This document shows positions 8,722-16,872 of a stretch of 64,000 bases of DNA, in pieces (position 1 is the first letter of the stretch; each line of letters starts with the position of its first letter). The stretch spans positions 231,378-295,377 of the forward strand of contig CAMUHY010000003.1 of the NCBI GenBank assembly GCA_947088865.1, in the 5' to 3' direction. The translations under genes and the position numbers were made by a program. The notes below the pieces were generated by a model. The model searched no databases. It worked only from the letters and a program-made list of their open reading frames with translations, and was not told the origin of the DNA. Source of the stretch: an uncultured Eubacterium sp. Lineage in GTDB: Bacteria; Bacillota; Clostridia; Lachnospirales; Lachnospiraceae.

Positions 8722-8727
8722 TATAAT
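8699..8727 (+). promoter_or_regulatory. Rightward promoter of the repressor gene
   Basis: TTGACT (8699-8704), 17-base spacer, TATAAT (8722-8727), near consensus. The operator at 8711-8721 occupies the spacer, implying autoregulation. The ATG lies 72 bp after the -10. Confidence 0.85.
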
Positions 8728-8799
8728 TTAAAAATAAAAGAAAAATAAGAAGATTGCTGCTTAAAATTTACAAGCAGCACAAAAATATGAGGATTTATT

Positions 8800-9171
8800 A
8801 TGGATACAATTAATAAACGAATAAAATATATTAGAAAAGACTTAAAAATGTCTCAAAAAGATTTTGGGGAAAAAATAGGGTTAAAGGCAAATTCACTAAG
8901 CGATATCGAAACAGAAAAAAATACTGTAACCGAACAGACATTAAAAGCCGTCTGCCGAGAATTTAATATCAATGAAGAATGGCTGCGTACAGGGCAGGGC
9001 GAAATTTACAAATTGGTTAAAATAGATGATTATTCAGCAATAGCTACCATTATAGGAGAAAAAGACCCCAAAGCCAAACAGGCTATTATTGATTATTGGA
9101 AACTATCGGATTCCGATAAAGAATTATTTTGGAAATTTATGAAGCGGTTTATGGGCGGAAGCGAGGATTAA
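8800..9171 (+). CDS. XRE-family repressor of the element
   Basis: 123-aa transcriptional repressor and the only rightward gene in the element. An HTH_3 domain occupies residues 1-65 (IKYIRKDLKMSQKDFGEKIG, then the recognition helix LKANSLSDIETEKN, then EEWLRTGQGE). The tail (about residues 70-123) may be a dimerisation part; no LexA-type Ser/Lys peptidase domain is present, so RecA-driven self-cleavage is not expected and induction must work otherwise, for example by an antirepressor or ImmA-like protease, neither of which I see here. RBS GAGG 7 bases before the ATG. It faces the early operon across a shared operator region. Confidence 0.9.
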   Translation: MDTINKRIKYIRKDLKMSQKDFGEKIGLKANSLSDIETEKNTVTEQTLKAVCREFNINEEWLRTGQGEIYKLVKIDDYSAIATIIGEKDPKAKQAIIDYWKLSDSDKELFWKFMKRFMGGSED

Positions 9172-9305
9172 TCCTCTGCTTCCGACTCTCTTAATAGGTC
9201 TAAGTGCGTTTTTACTGTTGTGTAAATTTTAATAAGCACACTCAAATTGTCTATATTCTCAATCATTTCAATAATAAGTTTTTTGTAGTAATTTTTCTCT
9301 TTCAT
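9168..9305 (-). CDS. Small phage-type protein convergent with the repressor
   Basis: 45 aa, too short for usual gene tracks: MKEKNYYKKLIIEMIENIDN at the start and RESEAED at the end. AAGGAG precedes the ATG by 12 bases. Its stop overlaps the repressor stop by 2 bases, tail to tail. Similar tiny helical proteins are often found beside XRE repressors in clostridial prophages (general knowledge, not checked). Function unknown. Confidence 0.6.
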   Translation of the reverse strand: MKEKNYYKKLIIEMIENIDNLSVLIKIYTTVKTHLDLLRESEAED

Positions 9306-9798
9306 TTTCAATCTTAAGCTCCTTCTTTATGTATATAATAACCTATTATTTCACAATTTTTCAAAAAATCTATTCTTTTTTTATATTAATATATGTTTTA
9401 ATATGGTACTTTTTTTCATTTCATCCTGATAAAATTCCCATATCAATTTGTACTATTTTATATTTACTACCATATAAATTTGTTCATTACACATAAAATT
9501 CTCTCTATTTCTAATTAATGGTGTAATAGCAAATTATTCTTATTATGAAATGGTGTTATATACACAATACTCCAATTTTTTTCTTTAACGAATCATGTCT
9601 GACAAGCAAAAACAATACAATACTGCTTTATTTAGCCTGTGTTATTTCTAAATAAAAGAACGTTTTTAAGGCAAAAGAACAATTCTTACAAAACTTGGAA
9701 ATTATTGTTTTATATTGATTTATGTTGCTGTTTTACAATTATATTTTTTATCTATTTATTTTTTAAACTTACAATAACTTTTATATTAGACATAAAAT
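9306..9798. other. AT-rich stretch without a recognisable gene
   Basis: Between the small 45-aa gene and the fibre-gene terminator. No open frame of note on either strand. An 8-bp inverted repeat (ATATGGTA near 9400 and TACCATAT near 9470) is the only structure. In a normal prophage the lysis genes would be found on this side of the fibre gene; none is here. Confidence 0.6.
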
Positions 9799-9833
9799 AA
9801 CAACGGATAGTATTTTTTTAACTATCCGTTGTT
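9799..9833 (-). terminator. Terminator of the tail operon
   Basis: AACAACGGATAGT pairs with ACTATCCGTTGTT across a 9-base loop, 11 bp after the fibre stop; the minus-strand 3' side is T-rich. Confidence 0.85.
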
Positions 9834-9843
9834 ACATATAAAA

Positions 9844-12810
9844 CTAAATTGCAATCATTTCTTTTAATTTTTCAATTTCTTTTTGCTGTTCTTGAACAAC
9901 TTTTATCAAAGGAGCAATAAATTCATCATATCGAAGCGAGTAATCATATTCACCTTCTACCACTTCTTCAATAGGTTTCTTTAATTTTTTTCCATTTTCA
10001 TCTTCATATTTGGTAATTTTCTTTGGAGATTTAATAAAACCTGCAAAATCTTTACTATCCATGCTTAAATTATCCATTAAATCCTCAATATCCTGCGCAA
10101 TGAATCCGTAATGTGTTCGTCCTGATGTACCATCAACCATTTTGTAAGATACAGGATTTAAACCATTAATCAATGCTTGGGCTTTTTGCGTTTCAAGGTT
10201 ATTAATATCGGTTTTTCTTGTTCGGTCTGAGGTTTGGATGGTGCCGTTAGTAGCGTAGATGTTGCTCCATTTATTGCCGGAACTTCCAAGATTTAAACTG
10301 CCAGTAGGTTCTATGGCATATGGGTCTATTCTAATGCTTTTTGCTGTATCATTCAAAAATTGTATATACATAATCTGGTCAGGTTTTAAATGAATATCTC
10401 CGCTCTGAAAATATAATTCTCCTGTATATCCATCATCATATTCTGTATCATAAATATTCTTCACTTGCATTCCGCACAGCCCATTATTAGAATTTAATGC
10501 TGTCGAAAATATCATTTTATTTAATGTAGTATTTTCAGAATCTTCATTTGAAAATTCTATATTTTGAAAATCCATTGTAACATCTTTATAAATCTGATTT
10601 TCATAATCACTATAAGCAATGTAATTACAACTAGGTGATAATTGACAATATTGCCTTTCTACACCAGCTTTTTTATTTTCTATTTTTATCGAATCTTTTT
10701 TTATAATAATATTTTCTACATCACTATTGATAGAAGGTCGTTCTACAACTATTTTATCAAAATTTATAGAGGAACGACTATTTTGATTACTTGAATCTTT
10801 TCCAGAAACTGTTACTAAATTGTAACTTATTTGAGTATGAGAGTTGCCTGCTGATAGGTCAACACTAGCATCTGTACCCTTCATAAATATTGTCGCATCA
10901 ATATTCATCGTTCCACCATTTAACGATAATGCACCAATACTTCCAGGCGTTATGTTACCTTGTGTTGATATATTTTTATGTAAATCAATCAATATATTTT
11001 GCAATGATGTTCCAAGCAGCCATTGTTTATCTTGTTCCGTAGCATTATTGAAATTAGTAACATTGCCATCATTAAGAAAAAACAAATCACCATTAAAAAA
11101 TATTCCTAACTTGCTTGCAATTGAGGTATCACTCAGATATCCATTTGGAATATTCATACCAAAATATCGACCTTTATTATCTCTAAACTTAACTTGAAAC
11201 GTGTTATTCGTCAGTGGATTTGCACTTTCTAAAAATTTGCCGTTTCCTTTCTCAAAGCCTAAAGACACACCATCTTTTCCATATATAGAAATTCGCCCAT
11301 TATTGCTTAATAAGGTATCCATACTACTAAATTTTAAAAGCGAATGGTAGTCTTCTTCATGAACAGCCATGCTAGGCATAGTGCCATTCATTGGATTTGT
11401 TATATTAGAAAGACCTAAATAAAAACCATCTGTTGCAGTAGCTTGTCTCATTGAAAATCGATTTAGCGGAAAATATAATCCACTATTTGTTACAATCGTT
11501 GAATTATATCCATCATTTAAAAAATATACTCCTCCAAAATTTCCTGGACTTTTAAGCTGCTGACTTAAATCCATATTAGCAACATCATGAAAATCAATCT
11601 CTTTATTTTTAAGCGTAATATAATAGCCTGAATCTTGATGTAGCGTAAGTGAGCCAATAGGAGAACCATTTTGTATTTTTATAGTGTCTGATTGAATTAT
11701 CGTTTGTGATGTACCTTCATTACCTATACTTATCTTATCCTTTTGTATAGACATTGCACTATAACTTTTTTCTGTTGTTGATGTGGCATTATATTTTAAG
11801 ATATCAACCCTTGTATCACGTACTTTTAATGGCTGAATAGAAGATTGTGTTTTACTCTGAACAGTAAAATTTCCTACAATATCATCACCTGTTTTTAAAT
11901 ACCTTTCATCAGTATCTTGATTGTTATAATATAAATTTCCTGCCTTAACAATTTTCGATTCTACTTCATAAAAGTCGCTTAAAATTTGACCTCCATCTCC
12001 CTGTAATCCATTTGCATGAATTGATAAACTATCATCGCCATCATTATAAATGTTTCCGCCATATAATGACAGCGCGCCAATATTTTCTGGGGTAATATTG
12101 ACGTTTCCTGTCCGATACGCTGTTTCAGTATTTCCCTTTATACCTGTAACTTTTTCTGCATTTAAAAAATCATTATAAGCTTGTTTTGCCTGTTCACTCC
12201 AATATTTGGAATTATTGGTACTCTCTTCTGGTCGAACTCCTGTATTTCCATGCGCCCAACTTTCTGCTTTTTTTGCTGAACTGGCAGCATTGGATGCACT
12301 TGTCTGCGCCTTTGCAGATTCTACTTTAATTTGTGCAAGATAATTAGGCTGCAATTTATCTTCCGTAATACTTCCATCTTTAACAATCGCTTTTATTTTT
12401 CCATCTGTCTGTACTTGAAAATTAATTGTATCTGTATCTAAAAATTCATATTGTGTAATTAATGCTGATAAATCAATATATTGCTTTGTTCCATCATCTA
12501 AAGTAAGAATAATCTGCTGTGTGCTTACATCATATGTCCAATTAATAGCAATCTTTTCTAATTTTGTATCAATTACAAATACTGAACCATTTTTCCTTAT
12601 AATAGTAAAAGTACCTGTACTTTCATTAAATTGCACATCCCTTATAAGCGGCGCAACTTCTTCTTTTGTGGCTTTCGTTTCGTCAAGTTCTAATACTCTA
12701 TCATCAATATTATTAATTGACCTATCCATTTCATTTAAATTTTCACTGTTAATAGGCGTATTACCACTTGGATAATTCTCCCAATTAATGCGGCTATATG
12801 TCTTGTTCAT
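9844..12810 (-). CDS. Tail fibre with C-terminal S74 intramolecular chaperone
   Basis: 988-aa receptor-binding fibre. The N-terminus (KTYSRINWENYPSGNTPINS, ENLNEMD) is a common virion-attachment leader of Firmicutes siphophage fibres, followed by a coiled segment (residues 25-50), a Ser/Ala-rich stretch, a long repetitive beta-rich shaft containing two GALSL(Y/N)GG segments, and a C-terminal endosialidase-type chaperone domain (about residues 860-988). The chaperone contains SDRTRKTDI, carrying the Ser and Lys expected for self-cleavage after trimer folding, then THYGFIAQDIEDL and YDEFIAPLIKVVQEQQKEIE (trimer coiled coil). It is the last gene of the tail operon and overlaps the small gene upstream by 17 bp. 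Intact fibre and chaperone argue the tail is under selection. Confidence 0.92.
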   Translation of the reverse strand: MNKTYSRINWENYPSGNTPINSENLNEMDRSINNIDDRVLELDETKATKEEVAPLIRDVQFNESTGTFTIIRKNGSVFVIDTKLEKIAINWTYDVSTQQIILTLDDGTKQYIDLSALITQYEFLDTDTINFQVQTDGKIKAIVKDGSITEDKLQPNYLAQIKVESAKAQTSASNAASSAKKAESWAHGNTGVRPEESTNNSKYWSEQAKQAYNDFLNAEKVTGIKGNTETAYRTGNVNITPENIGALSLYGGNIYNDGDDSLSIHANGLQGDGGQILSDFYEVESKIVKAGNLYYNNQDTDERYLKTGDDIVGNFTVQSKTQSSIQPLKVRDTRVDILKYNATSTTEKSYSAMSIQKDKISIGNEGTSQTIIQSDTIKIQNGSPIGSLTLHQDSGYYITLKNKEIDFHDVANMDLSQQLKSPGNFGGVYFLNDGYNSTIVTNSGLYFPLNRFSMRQATATDGFYLGLSNITNPMNGTMPSMAVHEEDYHSLLKFSSMDTLLSNNGRISIYGKDGVSLGFEKGNGKFLESANPLTNNTFQVKFRDNKGRYFGMNIPNGYLSDTSIASKLGIFFNGDLFFLNDGNVTNFNNATEQDKQWLLGTSLQNILIDLHKNISTQGNITPGSIGALSLNGGTMNIDATIFMKGTDASVDLSAGNSHTQISYNLVTVSGKDSSNQNSRSSINFDKIVVERPSINSDVENIIIKKDSIKIENKKAGVERQYCQLSPSCNYIAYSDYENQIYKDVTMDFQNIEFSNEDSENTTLNKMIFSTALNSNNGLCGMQVKNIYDTEYDDGYTGELYFQSGDIHLKPDQIMYIQFLNDTAKSIRIDPYAIEPTGSLNLGSSGNKWSNIYATNGTIQTSDRTRKTDINNLETQKAQALINGLNPVSYKMVDGTSGRTHYGFIAQDIEDLMDNLSMDSKDFAGFIKSPKKITKYEDENGKKLKKPIEEVVEGEYDYSLRYDEFIAPLIKVVQEQQKEIEKLKEMIAI

Positions 12811-13006
12811 CGGAATCCTCCTTTTCTTTTTTTATTGACGTGTTTTGCTCGTCTCTATTTATTTCATAATTAATTATTTTATCTGCTTCTTCTTTTAACT
12901 GACTATATATTTCATATAAAACTATTCTTTTTATTTCAATTGATAAATCAGACTGATTAATAAAATTGATAATTGCATTTTCAAAATTTCTAATATTTGT
13001 ATTCAT
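12794..13006 (-). CDS. Small tail-operon protein of unknown function
   Basis: 70 aa, helical N-terminus with an acidic/Lys-rich tail (KKEKEDSDEQDI). GAGGGG lies 6 bases before the ATG. It overlaps the fibre start and follows the tail-associated protein by 11 bp, so it is translationally linked to both. No membrane segment, so not a holin. Possibly a fibre assembly factor, by position only. Confidence 0.65.
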   Translation of the reverse strand: MNTNIRNFENAIINFINQSDLSIEIKRIVLYEIYSQLKEEADKIINYEINRDEQNTSIKKEKEDSDEQDI

Positions 13007-13017
13007 ATTTTCCCCTC

Positions 13018-15303
13018 CTAATCTTCGTTAATTTCATATGTACCTATTAACATATTGCGTTGAGATATACCTCCAGATAAGCTAACATCTACTACTACTC
13101 CATTTTCTTTTTTAACATTTAATTGGGGTTTACCTGTAAAAAACCATCCCATTACCCATTGAGGCGTAAATTCACCTGTACCTGTCCCAATTTGATTAGC
13201 ATTTAAAACACCTTCAATATTAGCACTTTTTACTATAATACCCATTGCTGATATCGTTTCAGCATTAAATTCATCTGCTGATAATTTTGATGTTTGTAAA
13301 GTATTAATTCTTCCTTCTAAAACACTTACACTATTAATAGACGCTTTATCTATCCATAAATTATTAATACTTGCATTAGTTGTATTTAAATCAAATATAC
13401 TTACATGGTCTAATTCTAAGTTTTCAACTCTAGCATTTGTTGCCTCAAGAGATTCTATTGTTGCTTTTTTAATAATTGCTTCATCTATTTTCGCTTTAGT
13501 TACATTTAATGTATCAATCGTTGCATATTTTGATAAAAATTCTTCTGCCTCAACAAGACCTTTCAAATCAATTTTACTTGCTTTTATTGTTATTTTTTCC
13601 GCAGTTTGATTTATTTCTGAAATAACATTATTTTTTGACACTTTTGTTGATATATTTTCAGCATTAATCGTTATGCTTGCAGATAAGTCTTCTTCTGCTT
13701 TAGTTGCCCTTAAAACTTCTGCTGATATGCTTTCAGCATTTTGTACAATTCGAGTTGATAAATTTCCTTCCTCTTGGGTTGCCCTTGAAACTTCACTTTT
13801 CAATGATTCTGCTGTTTGTATAATCCGCAAAGACAGTTTATTATCTACATCTTGAACTTCTGTTCGTATTTCACTTGCTGTTTGTGTTATTGTACTTTGC
13901 AATTTTTTTTCTGTATCTTTTATTTCCAAGCGGGTTTCCCCCACATTCCTTATTAATGTATTTGTCTTTCCTTTAAGTTGTATAATACTTTTACTGACTG
14001 AATTTACATTCTTTGTTCGATATTCTTCCCCTTTTGAACTAAAAGCATCCCTCAATGACTGGATTCCTGTTAAAGTGCGTTCTAAAATATATGTTTCAAT
14101 CAGTTCATATTTGGTTGACATTCTTATAGAATCACCAACCTCAAGACATGGATTTCCTTTGCAATCTGCAGAAAATGGACGATAAATAATATTTTGTATT
14201 TTATCATAAATATTTGAACAAATTTTTTCTAAATCTTCTGCATTTTTCCCATAAACCAGAAAATTATCTTCAATTATATAAGCGTTTTCTCCTTCTCCCA
14301 CAATGCTGCCTATATCATTTTCTTCTGTTCTAATTTGAAGTTTATCAATACTTTTTACACGATAGTTTTCACAGTTGGCTGTTATATAAAAACTTTTTCC
14401 TATATTTGTACTTTTAGGATTTTGAGGATATAAATGACCTGTTTTTGACTGCGGAAGATAATCAGGAGCATGGTCTGGAAACAACTCATTTGACGGATAA
14501 AGACCTTGTATATCTTGTTCCAGATAAATATAGTGAAATTTATCATCACGCCCAATATGTCCAAAGCATCCATTGATTTCGCAAATTGCCTGAATGACTG
14601 TTGCTCCGCTTAAAGATGATTCTTTTAAAACACTTTTTCTTTCAGCTTCACTATTTTCTTCCTCTTCACCTTCTACTTCAATCGTTTTTTCAACAATCAT
14701 ATCATCATTAATAAGTCCATCTATTTCTGAATCTTCCAATCCAAAATATTGTATAAAACTTTCGCGAAACTGTTTCATTGTGACTGATTGATATTTATTT
14801 TTAACTGTTATTATCTCATTTCCTTCTTCATCTATTTGAATTTCCTGCTCTTGAATCAATGGAAATACGGAATTATACCAATCTATAACATCTGAATTGA
14901 CAATATCATACATTGCATCATAAGCCGTTATATCTCTGCATGTACGGTCTGCTGATAACTCGTCTGAATAAACCTTGTATCGTCCAATTTGAAAAGTATC
15001 ATATACATCTATTCCTGTTTTTACTTTTATTGTTACTGTCAGCCATTTATCTTTCATTGGAAGAAAGGTATTAGAAACTGTAAATTTAATCATACTTGCT
15101 TCACAAGAACCAAATGTCAACTCGCTTTCTGAACAAAGACTTTCTGTCAATTCAAATTTTTCTTGATGCAGTTCTTTATTTGTAATATCAATTAAAGGCT
15201 TTTTCATTCCATTTTTAAAAATGATATATTCATCGGATACAATATGAATTTGTTTATCAATACTATCTTTTAAAAATAATTCTTGATATTCATAATCAAC
15301 CAC
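13018..15303 (-). CDS. Tail-associated (Tal/baseplate hub) protein
   Basis: About 761 aa, predicted to cap the tail tip. The N-terminal ~400 residues resemble the gp27-like hub fold of Firmicutes prophage tail proteins (ELTFGSCEASMIKFTVSNTF, a DTFQIGRYKVYS segment, SGATVIQAICEINGCFGHIG). The C-terminal ~350 residues are a repeated heptad-rich region (TASEIRTEV, AESLKSEVSRAT, AESISAEVLRATKAEEDLSA) ending in a small beta domain. No peptidoglycan-hydrolase domain (CHAP, NlpC/P60, lysozyme) is visible. Start: a GTG at 15303, preferred because AGGAGG lies 8 bases upstream. It overlaps the upstream gene by 8 bp. Confidence 0.8.
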   Translation of the reverse strand: MVDYEYQELFLKDSIDKQIHIVSDEYIIFKNGMKKPLIDITNKELHQEKFELTESLCSESELTFGSCEASMIKFTVSNTFLPMKDKWLTVTIKVKTGIDVYDTFQIGRYKVYSDELSADRTCRDITAYDAMYDIVNSDVIDWYNSVFPLIQEQEIQIDEEGNEIITVKNKYQSVTMKQFRESFIQYFGLEDSEIDGLINDDMIVEKTIEVEGEEEENSEAERKSVLKESSLSGATVIQAICEINGCFGHIGRDDKFHYIYLEQDIQGLYPSNELFPDHAPDYLPQSKTGHLYPQNPKSTNIGKSFYITANCENYRVKSIDKLQIRTEENDIGSIVGEGENAYIIEDNFLVYGKNAEDLEKICSNIYDKIQNIIYRPFSADCKGNPCLEVGDSIRMSTKYELIETYILERTLTGIQSLRDAFSSKGEEYRTKNVNSVSKSIIQLKGKTNTLIRNVGETRLEIKDTEKKLQSTITQTASEIRTEVQDVDNKLSLRIIQTAESLKSEVSRATQEEGNLSTRIVQNAESISAEVLRATKAEEDLSASITINAENISTKVSKNNVISEINQTAEKITIKASKIDLKGLVEAEEFLSKYATIDTLNVTKAKIDEAIIKKATIESLEATNARVENLELDHVSIFDLNTTNASINNLWIDKASINSVSVLEGRINTLQTSKLSADEFNAETISAMGIIVKSANIEGVLNANQIGTGTGEFTPQWVMGWFFTGKPQLNVKKENGVVVDVSLSGGISQRNMLIGTYEINED

Positions 15304-15715
15304 TATAAACACCTCCTATAAACGCAAATCGAACTGGTTTATATTGTATTAATGTATTTCCTTTTGTCCAATATATCTGTGGCTCTATATCTGCCAGATA
15401 AGCCATTTGTTTAATATATTCACCTGTTTCTGGTATATAGGCTTCAATTTGACATTGACGTGCCTCTGGTATTTCATAACCTTCTTGAATATTTGACATC
15501 AGTTCCCTAAATTGTTCATCCGTCAACATATCTGGAGTTTCAAATTCTATCTTTGCCACCTTAAGCTCTACTGCATTTCTATGTAAATAACCATTGGCAT
15601 CTGTATAGTCATCTACATCCTGCATATTAACATATGCTTTGTACGATTCTGCTTTTATAAATTTTTGCGGTACTTCATATTCTTTAATTTTAAGCAGATA
15701 TCCTTTATATCCCAT
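15296..15715 (-). CDS. Distal tail (Dit)-position protein
   Basis: 139 aa, beta-rich, encoded between the tape measure (with cargo genes intervening) and Tal, where Dit belongs in siphovirus gene order. It starts MGYKGYLLKIKEYEVPQKFI and contains YIPETGEYIKQMAYLADIEP and QYKPVRFAFIGGVYSG. It is shorter than typical galectin-bearing Dit proteins and corresponds to the compact clostridial prophage tail-protein type. ATG at 15715 with GGAGG 8 bases upstream; an in-frame start at 15733 lacks this. Confidence 0.65.
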   Translation of the reverse strand: MGYKGYLLKIKEYEVPQKFIKAESYKAYVNMQDVDDYTDANGYLHRNAVELKVAKIEFETPDMLTDEQFRELMSNIQEGYEIPEARQCQIEAYIPETGEYIKQMAYLADIEPQIYWTKGNTLIQYKPVRFAFIGGVYSG

Positions 15716-15830
15716 AAATATCACCTCCTGCAATATGGGTAAAATTTTTTTATATTATTGAGTAAAAAATCATTCTTACTCATAAAATAACATTATAAAT
15801 CATCTTATTTTCTTGTGTATTTACGCATAA

Positions 15831-15864
15831 AAATAGCACCTACCATTGTTGGTAGATGCCATTT
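15831..15864 (-). terminator. Terminator after cargo pair 2
   Basis: Minus strand GGCATCTACC-loop-GGTAGGTGCT flanked by AAAT and ATTTTTAT, 5 bp after the stop of gene 15869. It lies inside the tail operon, upstream of the Dit-position gene. Confidence 0.8.
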
Positions 15865-15868
15865 ATAT

Positions 15869-16369
15869 TTAAATATTTCTAAACTGTTTTCCTATATTTT
15901 CTGAAATAGAATCCTTGACTATATCTCCATTCATATTATCTTTCAAAAATGTATGCGCTTGATTAATATATATTTCATATACATCAAACTTTTTCTTATA
16001 TAAAGAAACCTTTTCAACTCCCACATGTGTTAAATCTTTTGCAGCAGAGGTATCAACAATATTGCCTTCATTATAAAACACAACCATATACTCTAATTCT
16101 TGTATATCTGTTGTTCCTAAATTATTAAATTGAATAATTATATTATCTTCTCCTATATTTGAATCTACTTCAAGATTATATATGCAATTCAGATATGTAT
16201 TGTTCCATTTAATAGTAGCCTGCACTTCATAATTATCATAATCCTTAGGAGCATCCATCTTTGAGACAACTGTAGTATTATCATTTTTTTGACTATTTTC
16301 TGCTTCACCCCCTGTTAATGCCACACATATAATTAATGACAAAAATAATAAAAATATCTTCTGCATCAT
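15869..16369 (-). CDS. Secreted or former lipoprotein, cargo gene in tail operon
   Basis: 166 aa. A hydrophobic N-terminal signal (MMQKIFLLFLSLIICVALTG) runs into GEAENS. The usual lipobox would be L-T-G-C; here the position after LTG is Gly (GGT, one base from TGT Cys), so lipid attachment is probably lost, or signal peptidase I is used. The mature part is a beta-sandwich-like domain (EVQATIKWNNTYLNCIYNLE, IIQFNNLGTTDIQELEYMVV FYNEG) resembling FxLYD/DUF4352-like extracellular domains. It is not a tail gene; it sits with 16481 between the tape measure and Dit genes and has its own terminator. Possibly immunity or superinfection exclusion; unproven. Confidence 0.6.
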   Translation of the reverse strand: MMQKIFLLFLSLIICVALTGGEAENSQKNDNTTVVSKMDAPKDYDNYEVQATIKWNNTYLNCIYNLEVDSNIGEDNIIIQFNNLGTTDIQELEYMVVFYNEGNIVDTSAAKDLTHVGVEKVSLYKKKFDVYEIYINQAHTFLKDNMNGDIVKDSISENIGKQFRNI

Positions 16370-16480
16370 TTTATCTTCACTATTGCCTTAGTTTAATATA
16401 TTTCATCATGCTTTCTTTACCTAACCATATTTTCAACATATCCTTTCTTTCGTAAAGAACTTCTTATTTATCCTTCCTAT

Positions 16481-16816
16481 TTATTCATCTTTTTCTTTAT
16501 CTTTTTTAATAAAAATAAAATGATAAACATAAATTGAAAAAAGAATATAAACTAAAGTTAATACAGCAATAATCGTAAAGAATGTTTTAAACTCATTTTT
16601 CAAGTTATACATTCTATAAATAAACATATCGCCCATAGCGCTTCCTAAATGTTTTATATCTGTTGTTGTGCCTCCATATTCTACCATCATTTCTGAATAT
16701 TTCTCAATAGCCGAGTTCGTAAACGCACCTATAGAGCCTCCTATATCAGATAAACTCCAACAATAAAAAACTGAAATAATTACCCAAATAACTGAAATGA
16801 TTATTTTCTTTTTCAT
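16481..16816 (-). CDS. Two-helix membrane protein, cargo gene in tail operon
   Basis: 111 aa with membrane segments at residues 3-22 (IIISVIWVIISVFYCWSL) and 75-100 (FFTIIAVLTLVYILFSIYVY) and a short external loop with a Gly-rich stretch. The tail is charged (KKDKEKDE). The upstream AAGGGGAAGC supplies the RBS. It pairs with the secreted protein at 15869, 111 bp downstream. The wide helix spacing and position inside the tail operon are unlike a holin. Function unknown. Confidence 0.6.
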   Translation of the reverse strand: MKKKIIISVIWVIISVFYCWSLSDIGGSIGAFTNSAIEKYSEMMVEYGGTTTDIKHLGSAMGDMFIYRMYNLKNEFKTFFTIIAVLTLVYILFSIYVYHFIFIKKDKEKDE

Positions 16817-16872
16817 ATAAGCTTCCCCTTATAATATAATTTGTAAGATTATACCATATCACAAAATTTTTT

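Noticed and set aside
16481-16816. Holin candidate
   Set aside because: The two membrane helices are separated by about 50 residues, no lysin is nearby, and the gene lies mid tail operon.
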